Assembly: GCF_900231835.1 (NCBI RefSeq)
Contig: NZ_OCTN01000008.1
Location: 1-64,000, forward strand
Origin: Pontivivens marinum
GTDB lineage: Bacteria > Pseudomonadota > Alphaproteobacteria > Rhodobacterales > Rhodobacteraceae
Direction of reading: 5' to 3'
Length of the DNA stretch: 64,000 nt
This document shows positions 34,193 through 43,900 of the stretch, piece by piece; position 1 is the stretch's first letter, and each line of letters opens with the position of its first letter. The position numbers were made by a program, and so were the translations under genes. The notes beneath the pieces are model-generated. The model saw only the letters and a program-made list of their open reading frames with translations, did not search any database and was not told where the DNA came from.

Positions 34193-36157
34193 TTAGCGCT
34201 TGTCTGCGCCGCGTTTTTTGAAGCCCGGTCCACCAGCGCGGAATTTCGCACCCGGACGACCGGCGGGTTTCCCCTCGGCCGCGGCGGCAGCTGCGCGCGC
34301 CTTGTTCTTCTTGGAGTTCGGCTTGCCTACCGGTGTTTTACCGGGCTTACCGCCTTGTGGTTTGCCTGCACGATCACCGCGAGCTTCCTCGGCGCGGCGA
34401 CGCTCCTCGGGCTTTGGTTTACGCTGACGTGGGGCAGGATCGTCGTTCCACTCGGTCGGCTTTGTGTCATGCACAACTGCACGCGGTTCCTCACGCGGGG
34501 CACGATCCGGGCGGGGGGCGCGCGGCGCGTCAGGGCCGTATTTGGAGCGCGACGGCTTTGCCCGCTGCGGGCGGGGTTGCAGGACAGGGGCCTCGTTCAA
34601 TTGCGAAACCTTCGCGCCGCCCTCAACCGTCATTGACGACCCGAGTGCGTTCATGAATTTCGCAACGCTGGACTGACGCACCTCGACAAAGGATTGATCC
34701 TGCTGAATGCGGATCGCGCCAATATCGTTCTTGGTTAGATCACCAGCCTTGCACAGCATTGGCAACAGACGGCGCGGCTCAGCACCGGCGGCACGGCCAC
34801 CATCGACGGCGAACCAAGTGCTGGGGCCAAAGGCCTCACGCGGCTGACGCGGGGCATCTGGACCCGCTGCGGCCAGTTCCTCAGGCGCGGATTGACGCTC
34901 ACGATACAGGCGCAGATAGGCGGCAGCGATTTGATCCGGATCGTAGCTGGAGGTCAGAGTAGCGACCATCGCTGCTTCGTTTTCCTGAATCGGATCGCGC
35001 CATCCGTCAGAGGCGAGCATACGCTCCTCATCCTTGGCCACGACAGCCTCGGCTGAGGGGGCCTCGCCCCATTCTGCGTTCAGGCGCGCGAATTTCAGAA
35101 TACGCTCAGCCTTTTTGCGATCCTTAGGCGTGACGATCAGCGAGCTGACGCCTTTGCGCCCCGCGCGACCTGTCCGGCCCGACCGGTGCAGCAATGTCTC
35201 GTGGTTGGAGGGCAGTTCGGCGTGAACCACCAGCTCCAGATTGGGCAAATCGATACCGCGTGCCGCAACATCGGTTGCCACACAAACCTTGGCCCGACCG
35301 TCGCGCATCGCCTGCAAGGCGTGGCTACGCTCGTTCTGCGACAGCTCACCCGACAGCGAAACGACCGAAAAACCACGGTTCGACAAGCGCGTGGTCAGGC
35401 GGTTCACAACAACACGGGTGTTGGCGAATACGATGGCACTGGGCGCCTCGTAGAACCGCAATACGTTGATAACCGCATTTTCCGCATCGCGTGCGCCAAC
35501 GGACATCGCCTGATAGGTGATGTCGGCGTGCTGCGAACGCTCGGCCAATGTGGTGACGCGCACGGCGTCCTTTTGGTAACGCTTGGCCAGCTCACCAATC
35601 GCCCGTGGCACCGTGGCGGAGAACATCAGCGTGCGGCGTTCCTCAGGGGCGTGCTCCAGAATGAACTCCAGATCGTCGCGGAAGCCGAGGTCGAGCATCT
35701 CGTCCGCCTCATCCATCACAACGGCGCGCGCACCGCTAAGGTCGATGGAGCCGCGCTGAATGTGATCGCGCAAACGACCGGGTGTTGCGACGACGATATG
35801 CGCACCGCGTGCCAGCGTGCGACGCTCGTCGCGCATATCCATGCCGCCCACACAGGACGCCATAACAACATTGGCCTTTTCATAGACCCAAGCCAGCTCA
35901 CGCTTAACCTGTAGGGCCAATTCGCGGGTTGGCGCGATGATCAGCGCCAGCGGGGCCTCGGCCTGACCGAATACCTCGGCATCGCCCAGCAGGGTAGGTG
36001 CAAGGGCCAGCGCGAAGCCAACGGTTTTACCAGATCCGGTTTGCGCGGAGACCAGCAGATCTGCGCCCTCCAGCTCTGGCTTGGTGACTGCTTCCTGAAC
36101 GGGTGTCAGGTCGGTATAGCCGCGCTGTTGCAGCGCATCGGCAAGGGCTTGTTTCAC
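34193..36157 (-). CDS. DEAD-box ATP-dependent RNA helicase
   Basis: The 654-residue protein has the full helicase motif set: Q motif (GYTDLTPVQEAV), motif I SAQTGSGKT, Ia PTRELALQV, II DEAD (MDEADEMLDLG), III SATVPR, IV VFANTR, V TDVAARGIDLP, VI HRSGRTGRAG. A DbpA-type RNA-binding domain probably lies about residues 430-510 (GDLTKNDIGAIRIQQDQSFVEV). It ends in a 130-residue basic, low-complexity tail rich in Lys, Arg, Pro and Ala. GTG 36157 with GAGAGA seven bases upstream is preferred; the open frame upstream is part of the leader. It likely acts in ribosome assembly or RNA turnover, in the DeaD/RhlE range. Confidence 0.9.
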   Translation of the reverse strand: MKQALADALQQRGYTDLTPVQEAVTKPELEGADLLVSAQTGSGKTVGFALALAPTLLGDAEVFGQAEAPLALIIAPTRELALQVKRELAWVYEKANVVMASCVGGMDMRDERRTLARGAHIVVATPGRLRDHIQRGSIDLSGARAVVMDEADEMLDLGFRDDLEFILEHAPEERRTLMFSATVPRAIGELAKRYQKDAVRVTTLAERSQHADITYQAMSVGARDAENAVINVLRFYEAPSAIVFANTRVVVNRLTTRLSNRGFSVVSLSGELSQNERSHALQAMRDGRAKVCVATDVAARGIDLPNLELVVHAELPSNHETLLHRSGRTGRAGRKGVSSLIVTPKDRKKAERILKFARLNAEWGEAPSAEAVVAKDEERMLASDGWRDPIQENEAAMVATLTSSYDPDQIAAAYLRLYRERQSAPEELAAAGPDAPRQPREAFGPSTWFAVDGGRAAGAEPRRLLPMLCKAGDLTKNDIGAIRIQQDQSFVEVRQSSVAKFMNALGSSMTVEGGAKVSQLNEAPVLQPRPQRAKPSRSKYGPDAPRAPRPDRAPREEPRAVVHDTKPTEWNDDPAPRQRKPKPEERRRAEEARGDRAGKPQGGKPGKTPVGKPNSKKNKARAAAAAAEGKPAGRPGAKFRAGGPGFKKRGADKR

Positions 36158-36355
36158 GAGCAAATCTCTCAATAGTTCGACGGTATCGTCGGGGACAAGG
36201 GTGGAGCCAACGCTCCTCACGCTTCCACCCGGACACCGCACCCCTAAGAGCAGTTTGGAACAGGTAAAACGCACCAAAGGCGCTGCTCTATGCGGTTCAC
36301 GTCCACTTGTCGAGGGCTGCATGCAGGTTTCTTCGCAGATGCAGCACGGAGCCGG
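36158..36355 (-). promoter_or_regulatory. Long, probably structured 5' region of the DEAD-box helicase gene
   Basis: About 200 bases separate the cueR-like stop from the helicase start. The region holds several complementary segments, such as GGGTGGA with TCCACCC (about 36198-36230) and GAGCAG with CTGCTC (about 36247-36293). Long structured leaders are common for DEAD-box helicase genes controlled by cold or by autoregulation. I see no named riboswitch. The region may equally contain only a promoter. Confidence 0.35.
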
Positions 36356-36742
36356 CTATTCACCGGCCAGCCCGTTCAGGATCGGACAGTCGGGTCTGTC
36401 ATCGCCCGCGCAGCCCTGCACCAGTTCGGATAAGGTATCACGCATCGCCGCCAGATCGGCGATCTTCTCCTCGATCCGCGCCAGATGCAGCGCCGCCATT
36501 TTGCGCACATCGGCGCTGGCGCGGTCGGTATCCTGCCATAATGTCAGCAGGGTCCGGCATTCCTCGACCGAAAAACCAAGCGCCCGCGAACGGGCCACAA
36601 AGGTCAGGTTATGGATGTCTACCTCACTAAATGCACGGTATCCGTTGGTATCACGGGCTGGTTTGACCAATCCGATCTCCTCGTAATAGCGCAGGGTCTT
36701 GGTGGGTAATCCGGTCCGCTTGGCGGCATGTCCGATATTCAT
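36356..36742 (-). CDS. cueR: Copper-responsive MerR-family regulator, CueR/HmrR type
   Basis: The 128-residue regulator has the MerR helix-turn-helix ([25 protein letters not shown]), a long dimerisation helix, and the C-terminal copper loop with two cysteines seven residues apart (CAGDDRPDC), the spacing of CueR/HmrR monovalent-metal sensors. It begins inside the end of the copper ATPase gene (ATGA overlap), so it is co-transcribed with its own target. A MerR-type promoter is found upstream of that operon (39143-39173). It should activate the ATPase on Cu(I) or Ag(I) stress. Confidence 0.92.
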   Translation of the reverse strand: MNIGHAAKRTGLPTKTLRYYEEIGLVKPARDTNGYRAFSEVDIHNLTFVARSRALGFSVEECRTLLTLWQDTDRASADVRKMAALHLARIEEKIADLAAMRDTLSELVQGCAGDDRPDCPILNGLAGE

Positions 36743-39120
36743 TGGGCACCTCCAATGCGGCGCAGACGCAATGCGTTGCTGACGACAAACACACTGGACA
36801 GGGCCATCGCCCCCGCCGCCAGCGCGGGTGACAGCAATGTGCCCGTCAGCGGATATAGCGCCCCCGCCGCAACGGGGATCAGCAGGGCGTTATAGCCAAA
36901 TGCCCAGCCAAGGTTCTGGTGAATGTTACGCAGCGTCGCCTTGCTCAACCGCAGGGCATCACGCACGCCGAGCGGATCACCGGACATCAGGACCACATCT
37001 GCGCTTTCCATCGCAATGTCGGTGCCGGACCCCAGCGCTATGCCCACAGTCGCAGCGGCAAGGGCAGGGGCGTCGTTGATCCCATCCCCGACAAAGGCAA
37101 CAGGGGCGTCCATGGCGCGGAGTGCCTCAACCTTATCATCCGGCATCAGGCCCGCGTGCAGTTCCTCAATACCCAATTCCTGCGCGACGGCACTGGCGGT
37201 TAGCGGATTGTCACCGGTTAGCAGGGCCACGCGCAATCCATCGGTGCGCAGGTTTTTGACCGTTTCACGCGCCGTGTCCTTGATTGGGTCGGCAATGCCG
37301 AGGGCCGCGACCAAGGTGCCGTCTATGGCGGCATAGATCGGTGTGCGCCCAGCCTGCGCAATACGTGTGCCGACCTCTTGCGCCCAATCGAGCGGAATGC
37401 CGCGATCACGCATCAGGCGATCTGCACCAACCAGAACCTGTTTGCCATCGACCTGCGCCTCCGCGCCCAAGCCTTTTAATGCGCGGAAGTCGGTGGCAGG
37501 GCCTGCCGGTTCAGCGGCGCGCAGGATTGCACGGGCCAGTGGATGTTCCGATCCGGCCTCCACGCTGGCAATCAGGGGCAGGACATCATCGCGGTTCCAG
37601 CCTGCGGCACTCTCGAAATCGGTCAGTTCGGGGCGGCCCTGCGTTAGGGTTCCGGTTTTGTCAAAGGCTACAATCTCAACCGATTGCAGGCTTTGCAGAG
37701 CATCCCCTTGCCGGAACAGCACGCCCAGCTCCGCCGCGCGGCCCGTGCCAACCATGATCGAAACGGGCGTTGCCAGACCCATTGCACAGGGGCAGGCAAT
37801 GATCAGCACAGCAACGCCTGCAACCAACGCATGCGCAATGGACGGGCCGAAGATCAACCACAGCGCCACCGTTGCCGCGGCAATCACCATCACAACCGGC
37901 ACGAACCACAGGGTGATACGGTTTACCAAAGCCTCAATCGGCAATCGAGCGGCCTGCGCATCCGCGACCATCCGCATGATGCCTGCCAGAACGGTATCGC
38001 TGCCAACACGGTTTGCGCGCACGACCAACGTACCGGTGCCATTGACGGTGCCGCCGGTCACAGTATCGCCGCTAACCTTATCCACGGGCATAGGCTCGCC
38101 AGAGATCATGCTCTCATCCACATGAGAGGAGCCGCTGGTGACGATGCCATCCACGGCAATCCTCTCACCCGGGCGGATATGAATCAGGTCATCGACGCGA
38201 ATGGTGCTGATGTCACGCTCCTGCACGGTGCCATCAACCTCAACCCGAGCAGTGCGCGGTTGCAGACCCGCCAGTGCGGTGATGGCGGCACCCGCCTTGC
38301 CCTTTGCCCGTGCCTCCATCCAGCGACCCAGCAGGATCAGGGTCACGATGACGGCGGCGGCGTCGAAATACACGGCGCGGCTATCGGCGGGCAGCAGCGT
38401 CGGCGCAAAGGTCGTCACGCTGGAATATCCCCACGCCGCCAAAGTCCCCAGCGCAACCAAAGTGTTCATGTCCGGCGCAAAACGCAGCAGGGCGGGCCAG
38501 CCGAGGCGGGCGAACTCGCGTCCGGGCCAGATTAGAACCAGCGTTGTAAGGATGAACTGGATGACCCAACTGGCCTGCATGCCGATGGTTTGCTCAATCG
38601 CCATGTGAACGGGGGGAAAGATATGCGCCCCCATTTCCAGCACGAAAACCGGTGCGGTCAGCGCGACGGCAAGGATCATCCGCTTGCGCGCGGCCTCAAC
38701 CTCATCTGTTTTATCAGCGACCTCTGCCGTGGCGGGCTGCGCCTGATATCCGGCCTCGCGGATGATCGCGGCCAAGTCCACGCCCTCCACATGCGTTACC
38801 CGCGCTGTTTCCGTGGCAAGGTTCACCTGCGCGGCAACAACTTGCGGCGAGGCCAGCAATGCGCGTTCGATTTTGCCAACACACGACCCGCAATGCATGC
38901 CGTCAATGGTCAGGTCTGTGACCGTCTGGTGCGCGGGATAGCCTGCTGCCTCAAGCGTGGTTAGAACCTGCGGCAAATCGCCCGTTTCGATGCGGGCCGT
39001 TTTATTGGCGAAATTGACGTGGGCATCGGTGGTCGTGGGCGCCTTGTCCAACGCGGCCTCAACCCGACTGACACATCCGCCGCAGGTCATATTTTCAATC
39101 TGTAGCGTGTAACTGGCCAT
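36739..39120 (-). CDS. copA: Copper-translocating P1B-type ATPase
   Basis: The 793-residue protein exports Cu(I) from the cytoplasm. It has two N-terminal heavy-metal domains with CxxC sites (MTCGGC near residue 14, MHCGSC near 78), a transmembrane CPC motif ([13 protein letters not shown]), the phosphorylation site [11 protein letters not shown], the HP locus (SEHPLARAI) and the hinge [13 protein letters not shown] 39120 is preferred to an in-frame GTG six codons earlier because AGGAGA sits six bases before it. It forms a two-gene operon with the CueR-type regulator. Confidence 0.94.
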   Translation of the reverse strand: MASYTLQIENMTCGGCVSRVEAALDKAPTTTDAHVNFANKTARIETGDLPQVLTTLEAAGYPAHQTVTDLTIDGMHCGSCVGKIERALLASPQVVAAQVNLATETARVTHVEGVDLAAIIREAGYQAQPATAEVADKTDEVEAARKRMILAVALTAPVFVLEMGAHIFPPVHMAIEQTIGMQASWVIQFILTTLVLIWPGREFARLGWPALLRFAPDMNTLVALGTLAAWGYSSVTTFAPTLLPADSRAVYFDAAAVIVTLILLGRWMEARAKGKAGAAITALAGLQPRTARVEVDGTVQERDISTIRVDDLIHIRPGERIAVDGIVTSGSSHVDESMISGEPMPVDKVSGDTVTGGTVNGTGTLVVRANRVGSDTVLAGIMRMVADAQAARLPIEALVNRITLWFVPVVMVIAAATVALWLIFGPSIAHALVAGVAVLIIACPCAMGLATPVSIMVGTGRAAELGVLFRQGDALQSLQSVEIVAFDKTGTLTQGRPELTDFESAAGWNRDDVLPLIASVEAGSEHPLARAILRAAEPAGPATDFRALKGLGAEAQVDGKQVLVGADRLMRDRGIPLDWAQEVGTRIAQAGRTPIYAAIDGTLVAALGIADPIKDTARETVKNLRTDGLRVALLTGDNPLTASAVAQELGIEELHAGLMPDDKVEALRAMDAPVAFVGDGINDAPALAAATVGIALGSGTDIAMESADVVLMSGDPLGVRDALRLSKATLRNIHQNLGWAFGYNALLIPVAAGALYPLTGTLLSPALAAGAMALSSVFVVSNALRLRRIGGAQ

Positions 39121-39142
39121 GACGTTTCTCCTGTTCACTCGT

Positions 39143-39173
39143 CACATAGGGCTTCCAGTCGCTGGAAGGTCAA
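39143..39173 (-). promoter_or_regulatory. CueR-type promoter of the copA-cueR operon
   Basis: On the minus strand, -35 TTGACC (39173-39168) and -10 TATGTG (39148-39143) are separated by 19 bases, the long spacer typical of MerR-activated promoters. The dyad CTTCCAG-TCG-CTGGAAG (39052+ in form; exact span 39152-39168) lies in this spacer and matches the CueR/HmrR box pattern. The -10 ends 23 bases before the copA ATG. Confidence 0.9.
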
Positions 39174-39249
39174 GGGGCGTTGGGGCTTTGCCTTCGCTGC
39201 GCTATATAAATGACAAGCTAAGGTTGAATTCGGACGGGGATCGCTGAAA

Positions 39250-39627
39250 ATGAGCGCAATCAAAACTCTGGCACTTGTGGCGCATGACGGGAAAAAGGAT
39301 CAGTTGGTCGCGTGGGCCAAGCTGCACAAACTGGCGCTGGGCGAATTGACGCTGTTCGGCACCGGCACCACCGGCGGCCGGATCGAGGCAGAGGTCGGCC
39401 TGCCAATCACACGATTGCAAAGCGGCCCATTGGGCGGGGATGCACAGCTTGGCGCGATGATCGCTGAGGGGCGGCTGGACGGGCTGGTCTTCTTTATCGA
39501 TCCGCTATCGGCCTTGCCCCATGATGTTGACGTGAAATCGCTGCTACGCTTGGCGATCCTGTATGATACGGCGCTGGCGGTGAATGAACGCACGGCGGAT
39601 GCACTGCTAGGGGTGGCGCATACATGA
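39250..39627 (+). CDS. mgsA: Methylglyoxal synthase
   Basis: The 125-residue cytoplasmic enzyme converts dihydroxyacetone phosphate to methylglyoxal and phosphate. It shows LVAHDGKKDQL at the N-terminus, the phosphate-binding GTGTTGGRI, SGPLGGDAQLGAMI, and FFIDPLSALPHDVDV including the catalytic aspartate. It is shorter than the E. coli enzyme (152 residues) but contains every core motif. It overlaps the next gene by four bases. Methylglyoxal synthase relieves phosphate limitation when triose phosphates accumulate. Confidence 0.9.
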   Translation: MSAIKTLALVAHDGKKDQLVAWAKLHKLALGELTLFGTGTTGGRIEAEVGLPITRLQSGPLGGDAQLGAMIAEGRLDGLVFFIDPLSALPHDVDVKSLLRLAILYDTALAVNERTADALLGVAHT

Positions 39628-40388
39628 CGCAGTTTTCAGCAAATCTGGGCTTTTTGTGGACGGAACTGCCATTGCCCGACGCAATTCGTGCAGCGGCAGC
39701 GGCGGGGTTCGAGGCTGTCGAATGCCACTGGCCCTATGAAACACCGGCGGAGGATGTGCGCATGGCTCTGCACGAAACCGGCCTACCAATGCTGGCGCTG
39801 AATACAGTGCGCGGTGATGCAGGGCAAAACGGGCTGAGCGCGCTGCCTGACCGGCAGGAGCAGGCGCAACACGCAATCGATCAGGCCATCGGATATGCGC
39901 GCCGGATTGGAGTGTCCAAAATCCACGTGATGGCGGGCATCGCACAGGGGGCAAAGGCGCATGACACCTTTGTTGCGAACCTGCGCTATGCCTGTGGTGC
40001 CGCCGTGGCGCACGGTATTACGATCCTGATTGAGCCGCTGAACGCGCACGACGCCCCCGGCTATTTCCTGAATACGCTGGCACAGGCGGCGAATATCATA
40101 GCCGAGGTTGAGCGTGATAACCTCAAACTGATGTTCGATTGCTACCATGTTGCGCGGACTGAGGGCGATGTGGCGAGCCACTTGCAGGAATATCTGCCGA
40201 TGATCGGGCATATCCAGTTCGCCTCGGTCCCTGAACGGGCGCAGCCGGATGGTGGCGATCTGGATTATGCGGAGATATTCGCGCTGCTCGATAGGCTGGG
40301 CTGGGATCAGCCGCTGGGCGCTGAATATCGCCCCAGCCGCGAAACGGGAGTCGGCCTAGGCTGGATGCAAACCCTGCGCGCCGATTGA
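39624..40388 (+). CDS. Hydroxypyruvate isomerase family protein (TIM-barrel sugar isomerase)
   Basis: The 254-residue protein has the Hyi-type AP-endonuclease-2-like TIM barrel: FSANLGFLWTELPLPDAI at the start, AAGFEAVECHWPY, LLIEPLN-like metal ligand glutamate in ITILIEPLNAHDAPGYFL, LMFDCYHV, and a C-terminal GAEYRPS. Hyi interconverts hydroxypyruvate and tartronate semialdehyde; related enzymes act on other 3-carbon sugars. It is translationally coupled to methylglyoxal synthase, which suggests a joint role in three-carbon metabolism. The exact substrate is uncertain. Confidence 0.85.
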   Translation: MTQFSANLGFLWTELPLPDAIRAAAAAGFEAVECHWPYETPAEDVRMALHETGLPMLALNTVRGDAGQNGLSALPDRQEQAQHAIDQAIGYARRIGVSKIHVMAGIAQGAKAHDTFVANLRYACGAAVAHGITILIEPLNAHDAPGYFLNTLAQAANIIAEVERDNLKLMFDCYHVARTEGDVASHLQEYLPMIGHIQFASVPERAQPDGGDLDYAEIFALLDRLGWDQPLGAEYRPSRETGVGLGWMQTLRAD

Positions 40389-40393
40389 AACGA

Positions 40394-40852
40394 TTAGAAT
40401 CCGTCATCCTTGATGGATTCCATCGACACATGGGTCGAGGTGCTGCCAACATAGGGCAGGGCGGAAACGCGCTCACCCAGAACCTGCCGATAGGTCACGA
40501 TATCGCTGGTGCGGACCTTTAGCAGGAAATCAAACGCACCGGCGATCATGTGGCACTGTTCGATTTCGGGTATCTTTAACACGGCGGCACCGAATGCACG
40601 CAGGGCTGCCTCGGTCGTGTCGGTCAGGCGTACCTCGACAAAGGCCACATGCCGCATGCCCATCTTCGCGGGGTCTAGCCGTGCACGGAACCCCTGAATG
40701 TACCCCTCGGCCTGCAAACGCTTCATGCGCACCTGACAGGGGCTTTTAGACAGGCCGACATGGCGGGCAAGGTCGGTGACCGCGATCCGGCCATCCTCTG
40801 CAAGGATTGCGAGAATCTTGCGGTCAAAGTTGTCTAGTTGACTGTCAGCCAT
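40394..40852 (-). CDS. putR: Lrp/AsnC-family regulator of proline utilisation
   Basis: The 152-residue regulator has an N-terminal helix-turn-helix (LDNFDRKILAILAEDGRIAVTDLARHVGLSKSPCQVR) and a C-terminal effector domain of the RAM/AsnC type (VEVRLTDTTEAALRAFGAAV, IEQCHMIAGAFDFLLKVRT). It is divergent from putA, the standard arrangement of alphaproteobacterial PutR. ATG 40852 with AGGAA upstream gives the usual start; the longer open frame is not used. It is expected to activate putA when proline is present. Confidence 0.88.
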   Translation of the reverse strand: MADSQLDNFDRKILAILAEDGRIAVTDLARHVGLSKSPCQVRMKRLQAEGYIQGFRARLDPAKMGMRHVAFVEVRLTDTTEAALRAFGAAVLKIPEIEQCHMIAGAFDFLLKVRTSDIVTYRQVLGERVSALPYVGSTSTHVSMESIKDDGF

Positions 40853-40864
40853 CGGATTTCCTGC

Positions 40865-40903
40865 GATTGTCCTGCAATCAGGCAATAACTTCGGGCGAAT
40901 TGC
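40865..40903. promoter_or_regulatory. AT-tract inverted repeats in the putR-putA intergenic region (candidate PutR sites)
   Basis: Two short inverted repeats lie side by side: GATTG (40865-40869) with CAATC (40875-40879), and GCAAT (40882-40886) with ATTGC (40899-40903). Lrp-type proteins bind several such degenerate sites. The position between divergent putR and putA fits, but the arms are only five bases long, so the call is weak. Confidence 0.3.
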
Positions 40904-40985
40904 TGTTGTGAAGTCAAATCGCGGGAGAAAAGCCTGTTCTTCATCCAGTAAACTGACGTCGCAACCCTATCAAGGATTTTTCCGA

Positions 40986-43900
40986 ATGACGACCGAGACT
41001 CTGACCCGTCTGGAGACGCTGCGCGCCACAATACGCACCATGCATGTAGCCCCAGAGGGCGACGTGCTGGAAACGTTGATACGCGAACAGGCCCCTGCAC
41101 CTGAACAGCGTGAGCAAATCGTAAATCGCGCCGCTGGTCTAGTGCGGTCCATTCGCAGCGACGCGAAACCCGGTGTGATGGAGGTATTCCTGGCTGAATA
41201 CGGCCTATCCACGGATGAGGGCGTCGCCCTGATGTGTCTGGCCGAGGCACTGCTGCGCGTGCCTGATTCCGACACGATCGATGCGTTGATCGAGGATAAA
41301 ATCGCACCCTCCGCATGGGGTGAGCATCTGGGGAAATCCTCGTCGTCACTGGTTAACGCCTCCACTTGGGCGTTGATGCTGACCGGTAAGGTTCTGAAGG
41401 AAGACAAACGTAAGGGCGTTGCCGCCACCCTGCACGGCGCAGTGAAACGCTTGGGGGAGCCGGTCATCCGCACCGCCGTTGCCCGCGCGATGAAGGAACT
41501 GGGCCATAACTTCGTTCTGGGCCGCAATATTGAGGAGGCGGTAAAGCGCGGCAAAGCACGGCAGGCCGAGGGCTATACCTATTCCTACGACATGCTGGGC
41601 GAGGCGGCGTTGACCGAACACGACGCGCAGCATTTCCTGAAGGCATATCGCGATGCCATCGCAAAGCTGGCTCCGTTTTGCACTGCGGCAGATATCCGCG
41701 ACAATCCCGGCATCTCTATCAAACTCTCGGCTCTGCATCCCCGCTACGAGGTGGCCCAACGTGACCGCGTGATGTCCGAACTGGTCGAGCGTACCCGAGA
41801 TCTGGCGCGTCAGGCCTGCGCCGCCGGTATGGGCCTGAACATCGATGCGGAGGAAGCCGACCGGCTGGACCTGTCCCTCGACGTGATTCAGGCGGTTCTG
41901 GCTGATCCCGAACTGGCCAACTGGGACGGGTTCGGCGTGGTCGTGCAGGCTTACGGCAAACGCGCTGGTCACGTGATCGACTGGCTGCACACCTTGGCCA
42001 CGCATCTGGACCGCAAAATCATGGTTCGCTTGGTCAAGGGCGCCTATTGGGATACCGAAATCAAGCGTGCGCAGGTCGAGGGTCTGCCAGACTTCCCCGT
42101 CTTTACGCGTAAGGCGGCAACCGATGTCAGCTATATCTGCGTCGCGCAAAAGCTGCTGAACCTGTCTGACCGCATTTACCCGCAATTCGCCACGCATAAC
42201 GCGCATACCGTCGCGGCGGTGCTGGAAATGGCACAGCCCCATCAGGAATATGAATTCCAGCGGCTGCACGGAATGGGCGCCTCGCTATACGATATCGTGC
42301 TGCGCTTACCTAAGGCGCGCTGCCGTATCTATGCCCCCGTTGGCGCGCATAGCGATCTGCTGGCCTATCTGGTGCGGCGCTTGCTGGAAAACGGCGCGAA
42401 CTCGTCCTTTGTGAACCAGATCGTGGACGAGGATGTTCCGGCGGAGGTCGTCGCCGCTGATCCCTTCGCGGCATGGCAGGTTGTGCGGGGCAAGTCAGCC
42501 GTGCTGAAGCCCGAGGCGATTTTCCCCGGGCGCACGAATTCGCAGGGCTTTGATTTGTGCGATGTGACTACGTTGCAGAAAATTGCAGCGGCCCGTGATC
42601 CGTTTGAGCGGCATGAATGGTCCGCAGGGCCGATGCTCGCCGTGCAAACTGCGCCGACACAGGCCATGCACCGGTTCAATCCGGCATGCCCCGATGATCT
42701 TGTCGGAACGGTGCGCGATGCCAGCTTTGCCGATGTGGAAACAGCCATCGCGGGGGCGACAATCTGGGATGCTCCGGTAGCGGAGCGTGCCGCAACCCTG
42801 CTGCGCGCCGCTGATTTGATGGAGGACGCCCATGGCGAGTTGTTCGCCCTGTTGGCGCGTGAGGCGGGTAAAACCTTGGCCGACGCCGTTGGTGAACTGC
42901 GCGAGGCCGTGGATTTCCTGCGATACTATGCAGGCCAAGCGGTTGAGGGCACGCAGCCCTGTGGTATTTTCACCTGCATTTCGCCATGGAACTTTCCGCT
43001 CGCGATTTTCTGCGGGCAAATCTCCGCCGCCTTGGCCATGGGCAACGGTGTTCTGGCCAAACCGGCAGAGCAAAGCCCGCTGGTCGGCGCACGCGCGGTT
43101 GAGATTCTGCATCAGGCGGGCGTTCCGCGCAGCGTGCTGCAATATCTGCCCGGGCAGGGGGCCGTGGTTGGTGCCGCGCTCAGTTCTGATGCGCGGATCG
43201 GTGGCGTGTGCTTTACCGGCTCCACCGGCACCGCGATGCGGATTAACACCGCGATGGCTAACGGCATGTCACCTAGCGTGCCATTGATCGCGGAAACCGG
43301 AGGCCTGAACGCAATGATCGTGGATTCCACGGCGCTGCCCGAACAGGCGGTGCGCGATATCGTGGTGTCGGCATTCCAATCGGCGGGTCAGCGATGCTCG
43401 GCGCTGCGGGTGCTATATGTACAACAGGATGTGGCACCATCCCTGCTGCGTATGCTGGAGGGCGCGATGGATGAGCTGGTCACAGGCAATCCATGGCACC
43501 TTTCCACCGATATCGGGCCGGTCATCGATGGCCCTGCACGGGATAAGATCGAGGCGCATGTTGCCGTGGCCGAAAGCGAGGGACGCCTGCGTAAACGCCT
43601 GTCCACGCCACAGATTGGAAACTTCACCGGTGCAGCCCTGATCGAGGTGTCGGGGATCGAGGCATTGAGCGAGGAAATCTTTGGCCCCGTGCTGCATGTC
43701 GCGACCTTCCGCGCGCGCGATCTGGACCGTGTGGTCGATGCGATCAACGCGCAGGGATACGGCCTGACCTTTGGCATGCACAGCCGGATTGATGATCGGG
43801 TGGAGCAGGTTTGCGCCCGCCTGCATGCCGGCAATATCTACATCAACCGTAACCAGATTGGCGCGATTGTCGGCTCGCAACCGTTTGGCGGTGAGGGGCT

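Noticed and set aside
34200-34656. Several plus-strand frames opposite the helicase tail
   Set aside because: They arise from the biased, repetitive codons of the basic low-complexity tail of the helicase.
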